Assembly: GCA_020634815.1 (NCBI GenBank) | Contig: JACKBA010000005.1 | Location: 62,001-126,000 of the forward strand | DNA from: Caldilineaceae bacterium | GTDB lineage: Bacteria; Chloroflexota; Anaerolineae; Caldilineales; Caldilineaceae | DNA length: 64,000 nt | Reading direction: 5' to 3' | Shown: positions 1-10,617 of the stretch, piece after piece | How the letters are laid out: every line of letters starts with the position of its first letter | Numbering within the stretch: the first letter of the stretch is position 1 | Position numbers and translations under genes: made by a program | Notes under the pieces: model-generated | Told to the model about the DNA's origin: nothing | The model's input: the letters and a program-made list of their open reading frames with translations, nothing else | The model's database searches: none

Positions 1-1693
<1,693 letters not shown>

Positions 1694-1756
1694 TTATCGA
1701 AACCTCTCTAAACACTCCTTGTTGCAGTCTACCATATGACTTCTTTCTAGAGTGCG

Positions 1757-2668
1757 TTACTTGCGTGCGGTTGGGATGTACAATGTACTGCAATCCATGT
1801 GAACCGGTTCAGGTGCAGGAATATGAGCAGGTAGTGGAAAGGTAATATCGATCCTATCAGGTAAAGTCAATAGGTTAGCTGCCCAATACTCAGTTGCAGG
1901 ATTGAGCGGAGGCGCATAGTTTGGCGGGTTTGCTGCATATCCCCAGATAAGTTCCTGGTATGGATACCAGTTTTTCGGTTGCGTTCCATCGAATGGAGGA
2001 CGATTGGGGTTATTAGCATAGCTACACTCTGGGTTACTTGCTGGGCAACTATTGTTTGGGTTGTTGTCATTGGTAAGACCATTGTACGCCCAAACTGCAA
2101 AATACCAGTGTTCTGCGATTCTTGGGTTGTTATCACCAACATATGCTGTTAAGTGATTCCACTTGTCTGCCAGCACTCTAGCACCAGTGCCACTATTGTA
2201 TACGTCTTCTTGCACAACACGATTTCTATCGACATTGCCATCTTCGCCCGTCATAATTGGGGCGCCAGTGATTTGCATGATTCCATAGCCACAGTCATAA
2301 CTGATGATTGTGTAGCCGCTGGCGCTGTAAGCTGCATCAAACTGCTTCCACCCTGGACTTTCCTGATAGGCGATCGATTTGAGCAAAGTACATGGGACAT
2401 AGCCTCGGATCTCCCGCGCATTTGAGGGGGGATACCCTGCCCATACCCTAGGTAATTCTGGCGCTACTGCGCTGCTTCCAGCGGTTGAGAGTCGATTTTG
2501 GCTGGCAAGTTCTAGTGAAACGGCAATAGCGCTTGGATATCTCTGCGTACCTACAGCAGCAGGCACCGGGCAGTTATTCTGCGCCAGCGCCGAGTGTGAT
2601 GGCTCCATTTCTGCCACAAGAAGCATAGACATCACTATAACCCGCAATATACGAGAAAACCCTAACAT
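1757..2668 (-). CDS. Secreted lytic-transglycosylase-like (lysozyme-fold) protein
   Basis: Probable exported murein-cleaving enzyme. From Met at 2668 the protein begins with a signal peptide (MLGFSRILRVIVMSMLLVA, cleavage after SALAQ). The same frame is open to 2731, but that start would put 21 polar residues before the signal and overlap the upstream gene, so I prefer 2668. The mature part shows the order expected of an SLT domain: SIAYQES with a candidate catalytic Glu, then DCGYGIMQIT, then NSGTGARVLADKWN, then YFAVWAYNG. The C-terminal 100 residues are Pro/Asn-rich with Cys pairs and match nothing I recognise. Local GC is visibly lower (about 40% in a sampled line) than in the nuo genes on either side. 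The gene lies between nuoCD and nuoEF in the same orientation. Confidence 0.7.
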   Translation of the reverse strand: MLGFSRILRVIVMSMLLVAEMEPSHSALAQNNCPVPAAVGTQRYPSAIAVSLELASQNRLSTAGSSAVAPELPRVWAGYPPSNAREIRGYVPCTLLKSIAYQESPGWKQFDAAYSASGYTIISYDCGYGIMQITGAPIMTGEDGNVDRNRVVQEDVYNSGTGARVLADKWNHLTAYVGDNNPRIAEHWYFAVWAYNGLTNDNNPNNSCPASNPECSYANNPNRPPFDGTQPKNWYPYQELIWGYAANPPNYAPPLNPATEYWAANLLTLPDRIDITFPLPAHIPAPEPVHMDCSTLYIPTARK

Positions 2669-2718
2669 TTCAATCTCTGGCTGTATGGTGATTGCGTTAT
2701 CACTGCAATTTAAATCGT

Positions 2719-4071
2719 TTACTCTTGCCATCCCAATATAGAAATCCAGTTACTGGGATATGCCTTTGGTATTTGGCGCCAACTTTGGCGAGTCAGAGAA
2801 TAGACCAACAAGATAGACGGATCGCCTGGTAAGGTTGTCATTGCTATCCACTGCTCGCTCGGTGACCAGGCCACAGGTGCAAAAGAATCATCAATCATGT
2901 CCACTGGTGTCACACTGAGGCTTGGCTGGTTGTCCGAACCATATACTGCAATCTGTAATGATGCCTTTTCGCTTGCAGGTGTAATTGCCTCTGCATCAGA
3001 AAGCGGCGAACGAATCAAGACTTTTTCACCGATCAAAGAGGGGATCCCAATGATCGTGTTTCTCCTCTCTGAGCTTTTCGGCGCTACAGAAAGAACATTT
3101 GTATTCCCGCTCGCAAGTTCGGTAATGATCAGCAGTTGTTCAGAGTCCGTAAATCCGTTATAAAGCACAAATCTTCCATTAGTAGATAGTACAGGGCTTT
3201 CCGCAATTGTCGACATCGCTTTCAGAATTGGCCGAATTTGACGGGATTCATTATCAACCTCCCAGATTTCCCATGCTCCTGGCATGGTTTCCCACTTCGC
3301 AAGGTAGAACAATTTACCGTTCTGTGACCAACCAACGGGATGAACTATTTCACCTGTCTGACCGCCAGTTAGAAACTGTTGCACGCTGCCATCGAGTGTC
3401 ACCGTATAAAATTCAGGATGTACTACATCTGCACTTGCAGATGAAACGGGGGAAGACATTCTAGCAAATGCAACCTCCTGATTGGTGACCCATCCAGCAA
3501 TAAAGCTGACGTTGTCCGCCAAAATTCGGGTTGTGCCATCGTTGATTTCTACTATCCATAATTGACTATCATCAAAAGTAGATGAATCTCTTGAAGATCT
3601 CGTCGCGTCTGGCTTGACAAGAAACGCAACGCGCGTACGGTCAGGGGAAACCAGCCCTATGGGTTTATAACCAAAGAGATGGGGTATAGTAGTTATTCTT
3701 CTCCGTACTTCAAGATTTTCAACATTTGATATCTGAACAAGTGTACTTCTCAGGGTCTCATCAGTCTCTGTATAAATGATTTTTTCGCCAGGCGGTAACT
3801 TATCGACGAACGGCAACGTTGGAACAGGTGTGATTGTAGGAAACACTTCTGGCGTGGGAGTCTCGATTGGCGAATCAAATGGGTCCTCTGCCTGAGGTAG
3901 CGGCGAAATCTGGGTCAACGTCGTTTTGTCTGCGCTGTCTCTACTCCACGTCAAAACCAACCAGAAAGTCGCAATTGCCACTATAAGCATTCCGGCTAAA
4001 CTTATAGATTGAGATTGACGACGTTTCACTGTTGATGCTTTTCTTGGACGCAGATTCGGCAACTGCGTCAT
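2719..4071 (-). CDS. Membrane-anchored TolB/WD40-like beta-propeller protein
   Basis: 450 residues. The N-terminus is short and basic, followed by one transmembrane helix (about residues 25-42, SLAGMLIVAIATFWLVLTW). An extracytoplasmic Pro/Thr-rich stalk (ETPTPEVFPTITPVPTLP) leads to a C-terminal domain with repeated blades of the type SPDRTRVAFL, WSQNGKLFYL, STNGRFVLYNG and WSPSEQWIAM, as in PD40/TolB propellers. The role is unknown; such domains usually bind proteins or carbohydrates. It starts 42 bp after nuoCD and is followed by the transglycosylase-like gene, so the pair may act together on the cell envelope. Codon usage is AT-richer than in the flanking nuo genes, which suggests acquisition into the operon. 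Confidence 0.72.
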   Translation of the reverse strand: MTQLPNLRPRKASTVKRRQSQSISLAGMLIVAIATFWLVLTWSRDSADKTTLTQISPLPQAEDPFDSPIETPTPEVFPTITPVPTLPFVDKLPPGEKIIYTETDETLRSTLVQISNVENLEVRRRITTIPHLFGYKPIGLVSPDRTRVAFLVKPDATRSSRDSSTFDDSQLWIVEINDGTTRILADNVSFIAGWVTNQEVAFARMSSPVSSASADVVHPEFYTVTLDGSVQQFLTGGQTGEIVHPVGWSQNGKLFYLAKWETMPGAWEIWEVDNESRQIRPILKAMSTIAESPVLSTNGRFVLYNGFTDSEQLLIITELASGNTNVLSVAPKSSERRNTIIGIPSLIGEKVLIRSPLSDAEAITPASEKASLQIAVYGSDNQPSLSVTPVDMIDDSFAPVAWSPSEQWIAMTTLPGDPSILLVYSLTRQSWRQIPKAYPSNWISILGWQE

Positions 4072-4113
4072 TGCGACTTGAAGCTCTTGTCAAGCCTCTG
4101 GTGACGTGACCCT

Positions 4114-5943
<1,830 letters not shown>

Positions 5944-5958
5944 GGAGTTCTCCGAATG

Positions 5959-6516
5959 TTATGCGCGCTGCGGCTGGCGCAGCGTCTCGAGAGATTCGAT
6001 GTCTTCCGGCGTCGCCGGCGCAGGCGAGGCATTCAAATTGGCGTAGGTGCGGAAGTTGTCCTTGCCCTGCTTGGCGCGCAGTTTGTCCATCGCGTAGAGC
6101 AGCCCCTCGGGCCGCGGCGGGCAGCCGGGCACGTAGACATCGACCGGGATGATCTTGTCCACACCCTGGACGATCGCGTAATTGTTGAAGGGGCCGCCGG
6201 CGCTGGCGCAGATGCCCATGGCAATGACCCATTTGGGCTCGGACATCTGGTCGTAGAGGCGCTTGATGACCGGCGCCATCTTGTTGCTCACGCGGCCGGA
6301 GACGATCATCAGATCGGCCTGGCGCGGGCTGGCGCGGAAGAGTTCCGAGCCGTAGCGCGAGATGTCGTGGCGCGACGAGCCGGTGGCGATCATCTCGATC
6401 GCGCAGCAGGCGAGGCCAAAAAGGAGCGGCCACGTGCTGTTCTCGCGGCTCCAGTTGACCAGCGTCTCCAACTGCGTCGTGATGATGCCTTCAGGCAGTT
6501 TTTCTTCAAGACCCAT
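5959..6516 (-). CDS. nuoB: NADH-quinone oxidoreductase subunit B
   Basis: 185 residues. This PSST-family subunit carries the terminal [4Fe-4S] cluster N2 that reduces quinone. The ligand pattern is intact: the tandem Cys in FGLACCAIEM, a Cys in MGICASAGG, and the Cys in VPGCPPRPEGLLYA. The segment SRHDISRYGSELFRASPRQA is the family signature around the quinone site. The gene lies 4 bp after nuoA1 and 15 bp before nuoCD in the leftward operon. Its length is normal for the family. Confidence 0.97.
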   Translation of the reverse strand: MGLEEKLPEGIITTQLETLVNWSRENSTWPLLFGLACCAIEMIATGSSRHDISRYGSELFRASPRQADLMIVSGRVSNKMAPVIKRLYDQMSEPKWVIAMGICASAGGPFNNYAIVQGVDKIIPVDVYVPGCPPRPEGLLYAMDKLRAKQGKDNFRTYANLNASPAPATPEDIESLETLRQPQRA

Positions 6517-6520
6517 GACT

Positions 6521-6892
6521 TTACTCCCAATCGAGCGCGCCCTTGGACCACTCGTAGACGAGGCCCAGGACGAGTATCAGCAAGAAGACGCCAATCGGCG
6601 CCAGAGCGACAAGCAGGCCGAAGTTGTCGCGCAACGGCAGCAGCGCGCCGGCCCACGGATAGAGAAAGATGACTTCGATATCGAACAGGATAAAGAGCAT
6701 GGCGACCAGGTAATACTTCACCGGGAAGCGCCGGCGGGCATCGTGGAAGGGGATGATACCCGATTCGTACGGCTCCATCTTCTGCGCATTCTTGCGCCGC
6801 GGGCCAAGGATGCTGGGCAGGCCAATGGCGATAAATGCAAAGACAATGGAGATGACGACAAAGACTAGAAGCGGAAAATAATCCACAGCCAT
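6521..6892 (-). CDS. nuoA: NADH-quinone oxidoreductase subunit A (copy 1)
   Basis: 123 residues with three transmembrane helices. The conserved loop after TM1 contains EPYESGIIP, followed by RFPVKYYLVAMLFILFDIE, the ND3/NuoA hallmark at the junction of the membrane and peripheral arms. It is first in the leftward nuo cluster, preceded by about 120 nt of leader after the promoter at 7019-7048. A second, divergent nuoA (7519-7875) heads the rightward cluster. The two proteins share the core but differ in the loop (ESGIIPFHDARRRF here, ESGVETIGDTWVQF there). Confidence 0.95.
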   Translation of the reverse strand: MAVDYFPLLVFVVISIVFAFIAIGLPSILGPRRKNAQKMEPYESGIIPFHDARRRFPVKYYLVAMLFILFDIEVIFLYPWAGALLPLRDNFGLLVALAPIGVFLLILVLGLVYEWSKGALDWE

Positions 6893-7018
6893 GGAGGTCT
6901 TCCTTTACGCGGACTTGGACCATGCAAAACGACTCAACATGCTATTCGTTTGTTTAACATGCTGAGTCGCGTTTCACAGTGCCGAGTATGCAGGTGTCGT
7001 CCATAACACCGCTTGTGC

Positions 7019-7048
7019 AGTCTATCACGAACGCCAAAATGGTGTCAA
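7019..7048 (-). promoter_or_regulatory. Candidate sigma70-type promoter for the leftward nuo cluster
   Basis: Read on the minus strand: TTGACA (7048-7043), an 18-bp spacer, then TAGACT (7024-7019). The start of transcription would be near 7012, giving a leader of about 120 nt before nuoA1. The -35 is full consensus. This is motif matching only. Confidence 0.5.
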
Positions 7049-7518
7049 CATTACACTGTATCTCTTGTGAAAAAGTGCACAACGTGTTTCGCCGCGGTTG
7101 CGAGCCGACAGCGCAACCATAGCTCTTGCGTCCGGTCTGCGCAGCGCCAAAATTCCCTGTTGCAGCCGCGATTTTCACTTTGCCTGCGCCATGTGGCCTG
7201 TGTTACAATCGAAGCATTGTTTTATGTACGCCCGGCGCCCGTACTCCTCTGGATGCACAGCGTGAAGCGCCCGTGAACCAGCAAAAAAATGTGTTTTCAG
7301 GGACTGGGATTTTCCAGATCATCTCGGGTCTATGCTACGATACGCGGCAGTTTGTTACTTTCTACACAATCTTGCCGTACCGTCCGCAGTGCTCAGTGAC
7401 CGTTGGTTGGCCGCGATTTGGCCTGCCCGATCTGCCACGGAGCGGACAGCAGCGCACAAACAGGCTTAGCGGAATAGCCCAGACAACTGGAATTTTGAGA
7501 AGCACCAGGAGTTGATTC
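7049..7518. other. Non-coding divergent region between the two nuo clusters
   Basis: Together with 6893-7048 this is a 626-bp gap without a convincing gene. Small open frames on both strands lack family signatures and ribosome sites. It holds the divergent promoters described separately. A second possible rightward -10 (TGCTACGAT, 7333-7341, extended -10 style) lies nearer nuoA2. I see no tRNA, riboswitch fold or strong terminator in it. Confidence 0.5.
7180..7209 (+). promoter_or_regulatory. Candidate promoter for the rightward nuo cluster
   Basis: TTGCCT (7180-7185), 18-bp spacer, TACAAT (7204-7209) preceded by TGT. It would give a leader of about 300 nt before nuoA2, which is long; the alternative -10 near 7336 would shorten it. 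Motif match only. Confidence 0.4.
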
Positions 7519-7875
7519 ATGCTCAGTCAGTGGGGGTTTGTCCTGATACTCAGCGCGATTGCCGTAATCATTCCGGTTGCTGCCGTCACGCTTGGTCACT
7601 TCCTCGGCCCGCGCCGTCCCGACCCCATCAAGAATGAGACGTACGAAAGCGGTGTCGAGACCATCGGCGATACCTGGGTGCAGTTTCGCGCGCAGTACTA
7701 TCTGATCGGCCTGATCTTCCTTATCTTCGACGTGGAAGTCATCTTTTTGTTCCCGATCGCAATCGCCTACCAGGACCTGAGCTTTTTCTCCGTCATTGCG
7801 GCGGTAACCTTTGTCCTGATCCTGATTTTGGGCCTCTTCCTGGAGTGGCGCAAGGGCGCCCTCGAGTGGAGCTGA
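7519..7875 (+). CDS. nuoA: NADH-quinone oxidoreductase subunit A (copy 2)
   Basis: 118 residues with three predicted helices and the NuoA/ND3 core: GPRRPDPIKNETYESG, then QFRAQYYLIGLIFLIFDVEV and the C-terminal LFLEWRKGALEWS. A candidate GGAG (7508-7511) lies upstream of the ATG. It heads the rightward cluster nuoA2-H-J-K-x-L-M-N. Having a second NuoA in a divergent cluster means the organism could assemble complex I with either A subunit, or each cluster may once have belonged to a different complex. Confidence 0.93.
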   Translation: MLSQWGFVLILSAIAVIIPVAAVTLGHFLGPRRPDPIKNETYESGVETIGDTWVQFRAQYYLIGLIFLIFDVEVIFLFPIAIAYQDLSFFSVIAAVTFVLILILGLFLEWRKGALEWS

Positions 7876-7931
7876 CGGCTCCGACCCGACAGGTTGTGTT
7901 GTGAGCAGCCCGCAGACATGGAGGTTCTTGT

Positions 7932-9164
7932 ATGAATTGGAGTGACGCCCTGATCCAGATGCAGTACAATCTGGGCGCGCCGCAGGAACTCAGTTGGCTG
8001 GTCCAGGGAATCACCTACTTTGTGGGTGCGTTCATCCTGGCCAATGCCGCGCTGGTGCTGGCCCTGGTGCTCATCTGGATCACGCGCAAGGTGATCAGCC
8101 GCATTCAGGATCGTATCGGTCCCAACCGCCTGGGGCCGTTTGGTTTGTTCCAGACCATCGCCGATGCCATGAAACTCCTCTCCAAGGAGGACATCAACCC
8201 GACCTCGGCCGACACCATTTCCTACCAGATTGCACCGGTGCTCTCCGTCGTCGGCGTCATCATGGCGCTGGCGGTGATTCCCTTCGGCGCCGGCCTGATC
8301 GGTGCGGATCTGAACGTGGGCGTGCTCTACCTGGTGGCGCTGGGCTCCATCGGCATCATGGCAGCGTTGATGGCGGGTTGGGGCAGCAACAACAAGTACG
8401 CGTTGCTGGCCGGGTTCCGCGTCGTGGCGCAGCTCCTCAGCTACGAGATTCCCATGGTGCTGGCCATGCTGGCGCCCGTGCTGCTGGTCAACACCATGCG
8501 CATGCAGGAACTGGCCCAGGCACAGTCGCTCTTCATCGGCCCCATCAACCTGGGCATTGGCTGGTTTGTCTTCCTGCTGCCGGGCGCCTTCCTGATTTAC
8601 TTCATTTCGGCGCTGGCGGAGGGCGAACAAACACCCTTCGACCTGCTCGAAGCCGAGTCGGAGCTGGTGGCCGGTTTTCATATCGAGTATTCGGGCATGA
8701 AGTTTGCCATGTTCTTCCTTGCCCAGTTCCTGAACAGCTTCTTCCTGGGCGCCATTGCCGTGGCACTCTTCCTGGGTGGCTGGCAGGGTCCGTTCGCCGG
8801 CCAGATTCCGCTGCTCGGGCCCATCTATTTCATGGCCAAGACATTCTTCATCTATGTCGTCATTCAGTGGATCAAGGGTACCTTCCCGCGCATGCGCGTC
8901 GACCAGATGATGCAGTTTGCGTGGAAGGTGTTGGTGCCGCTCGTACTGACGCTGATCCTGGTGCAGATGGTGGTCATGAAGCTGCCGCTGCCGGGCTGGA
9001 TCAATTCGTTGCTGGTCTTGGTGGCGAACATCGGCGTCTTCATCGCCGTGCTCAACATCATGGGCAGCTACTTCCGTCGCGAGATGGTGCGCACCAAGCG
9101 CTCCTTCGAGCCGAAGTCGCTGATCGGCACGATGCAGCCGGTCAACACGTCGTCGGGTGACTAG
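7932..9164 (+). CDS. nuoH: NADH-quinone oxidoreductase subunit H
   Basis: 410 residues, longer than the usual 320-350. The membrane subunit forms the quinone chamber roof. Conserved segments visible are RIQDRIGPNRLGPFGLFQ, ADAMKLLSKEDINP, the acidic EGEQTPFDLLEAESELVAGFH split by normal loop length, YSGMKFAMFFLAQF and GTFPRMRVDQMMQFAWKVL. Eight or more helices are apparent. The extra length is a C-terminal extension after the last conserved helices: two more hydrophobic stretches and a hydrophilic tail ending VNTSSGD. The ATG follows GGAGG at 7920-7924. Confidence 0.95.
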   Translation: MNWSDALIQMQYNLGAPQELSWLVQGITYFVGAFILANAALVLALVLIWITRKVISRIQDRIGPNRLGPFGLFQTIADAMKLLSKEDINPTSADTISYQIAPVLSVVGVIMALAVIPFGAGLIGADLNVGVLYLVALGSIGIMAALMAGWGSNNKYALLAGFRVVAQLLSYEIPMVLAMLAPVLLVNTMRMQELAQAQSLFIGPINLGIGWFVFLLPGAFLIYFISALAEGEQTPFDLLEAESELVAGFHIEYSGMKFAMFFLAQFLNSFFLGAIAVALFLGGWQGPFAGQIPLLGPIYFMAKTFFIYVVIQWIKGTFPRMRVDQMMQFAWKVLVPLVLTLILVQMVVMKLPLPGWINSLLVLVANIGVFIAVLNIMGSYFRREMVRTKRSFEPKSLIGTMQPVNTSSGD

Positions 9165-9255
9165 ACCAGTGGCGGGGCGACTGCAAGCCGGATGCCCTGC
9201 CGAACTGTGAGCGTTTGCCGGATGGTTTCAACGCTGCGTTGAGGGGAAACGATTT

Positions 9256-9789
9256 ATGCCTGAATTGCCATTTCCGTTACCGCCGCTGCCGACGGTCCAG
9301 CAGGTTGTCTTTGTGGGGATTGCGCTCCTGACGGTCGTCGGGTCGCTGGCCGTCGTTCTGGCGCGCAACCTGTTCCACAGCGCGCTGGGGCTGGTTGCTG
9401 CGTTCTTCGGCGCCGCCGGCGTCTACATCATCGCCGAAGCGGAGTTTATCGGCGTCAGCCAGGTGCTGGTCTACGTGGGCGCCATTTCGACGCTCATCAC
9501 CTTTGCTATCATGCTGACGCGCGGGATGATGTTCGGCGCCACGTCGCCGCGCAACCGCCAGTCTGGGACGGCCGCGATTATCACGTCGCTGACCTTCATC
9601 GTGTTGATGGCGCTGATGAACGGCATCAATTGGCCGGAGGCCAGCGAGCCGATCGTCGACGGGCAGGCCATCATTGCCGGTCTGGGTCGGGCATTTGTGA
9701 CGGAGTATATCATTCCGTTTGAACTGCTGGCACTGCTGCTGCTTGTGGCCCTGGCGGGCGCCATCGTGCTGGCCAAGGATCGCAACTAA
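9256..9789 (+). CDS. nuoJ: NADH-quinone oxidoreductase subunit J
   Basis: 177 residues, five transmembrane helices, ND6 family. The pattern NLFHSALGLVAAFFGAAGVY followed by AEFIGVSQVLVYVGAISTLI is the diagnostic TM2-TM3 region, including the helix that carries the pi-bulge in complex I structures. Normally nuoI lies between nuoH and nuoJ; here only about 90 bp separate them and nuoI is absent. GAGGGGAAA precedes the ATG. Confidence 0.94.
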   Translation: MPELPFPLPPLPTVQQVVFVGIALLTVVGSLAVVLARNLFHSALGLVAAFFGAAGVYIIAEAEFIGVSQVLVYVGAISTLITFAIMLTRGMMFGATSPRNRQSGTAAIITSLTFIVLMALMNGINWPEASEPIVDGQAIIAGLGRAFVTEYIIPFELLALLLLVALAGAIVLAKDRN

Positions 9790-9827
9790 GTGCGCGGCGT
9801 GCGCAGAGAAGTAGGAAGAGGGTGGAT

Positions 9828-10142
9828 ATGGTTCCTCTAAACTGGTACTTGATTCTGTCGGCTTTCGTGTTCAGCGCCGGCCTCTATGCTGCACTGGGAC
9901 GGCGCAATGCTATTGCCGTGCTCATGGGGATCGAGCTCATGCTCAACGCTGCCAACATCAATCTGGTCGCGTTCTGGCGCTTCGGCGTCACGCCCGCTGA
10001 GAACCTGGATGGGCAGATATTCGCCCTGTTCGTGATTGCCGTCGCCGCTGCAGAGGTCGCTATCGGCCTTGCGTTGATCATTTCGGTCTACCGCAATCGC
10101 CGCACGGTCAATCTCGACGATCTCGATCTGTTGAAGGGGTAA
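9828..10142 (+). CDS. nuoK: NADH-quinone oxidoreductase subunit K
   Basis: 104 residues, three transmembrane helices, ND4L family. It begins MVPLNWYLILSAFVF, and has MGIELMLNAANINLVAF with the conserved membrane Glu, then EVAIGLALIISVYRNR carrying the second. AGGAAGAGG (9814-9822) sits at good spacing from the ATG at 9828. The in-frame GTG at 9822 overlaps this ribosome site and is less likely. Confidence 0.94.
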   Translation: MVPLNWYLILSAFVFSAGLYAALGRRNAIAVLMGIELMLNAANINLVAFWRFGVTPAENLDGQIFALFVIAVAAAEVAIGLALIISVYRNRRTVNLDDLDLLKG

Positions 10143-10191
10143 GGTTGGTTGCGGTCGCCCAGGCGGTCGCAATGATGAAGGTGCGGGTGTC

Positions 10192-10557
10192 ATGCCGAAA
10201 GAGTCATTGTCCGGCACCCTGGAAGAACAGTGCGAGTTTCTGTATGACCTGGCTGTCGAGAAGATGAGCCAGGGCAATTACACAGGAGCCGCACACGCGC
10301 TCAAAGAGATACTCAAGTACAAACCCGACTTCCGCGATGCACAGCAGTTGTATCAGGAAGTCAAGGAGCGCAAGTCCGAGCAGACGTTTCTGTTGATGAT
10401 GGCCTTTGCCGGCGCAGCGGTTTTCGTGGCGATCGGCGGGGTGGTGGGAGTGCCGAACGACCTGGTCTTTCTGGTCGTCGTCGTCATCGGGGCGCTGGTC
10501 GGATACGGTGTAGGGAATTTGATCAGCAGTTTTCGCAGCCGGCGCGTGGCGCCGTAA
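10192..10557 (+). CDS. Small TPR-like protein with two C-terminal transmembrane helices
   Basis: 121 residues of no family I can name. Residues 10-60 look like a helical repeat of TPR type (EFLYDLAVEKMSQGNYTGAA, ALKEILKYKPDFRDAQQLY). Two close hydrophobic helices follow (about 65-85, FLLMMAFAGAAVFVAIGGVV; and 90-110, LVFLVVVVIGALVGYGVG), then a basic tail. It sits 50 bp after nuoK and 60 bp before nuoL in the same orientation, where standard nuo operons have nothing. The position suggests co-expression with complex I, perhaps as an assembly or accessory factor; that role is inference. Confidence 0.72.
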   Translation: MPKESLSGTLEEQCEFLYDLAVEKMSQGNYTGAAHALKEILKYKPDFRDAQQLYQEVKERKSEQTFLLMMAFAGAAVFVAIGGVVGVPNDLVFLVVVVIGALVGYGVGNLISSFRSRRVAP

Positions 10558-10617
10558 CGCAGTGGAATTATCGCCCACCCATTTCTGACCGGGCGTAAAC
10601 CAAAACGAGGTTGAGCA

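Noticed and set aside
7013..7599. Small open frames in the nuo divergent region
   Set aside because: Frames on both strands conflict with the promoters, lack ribosome sites and have atypical composition.
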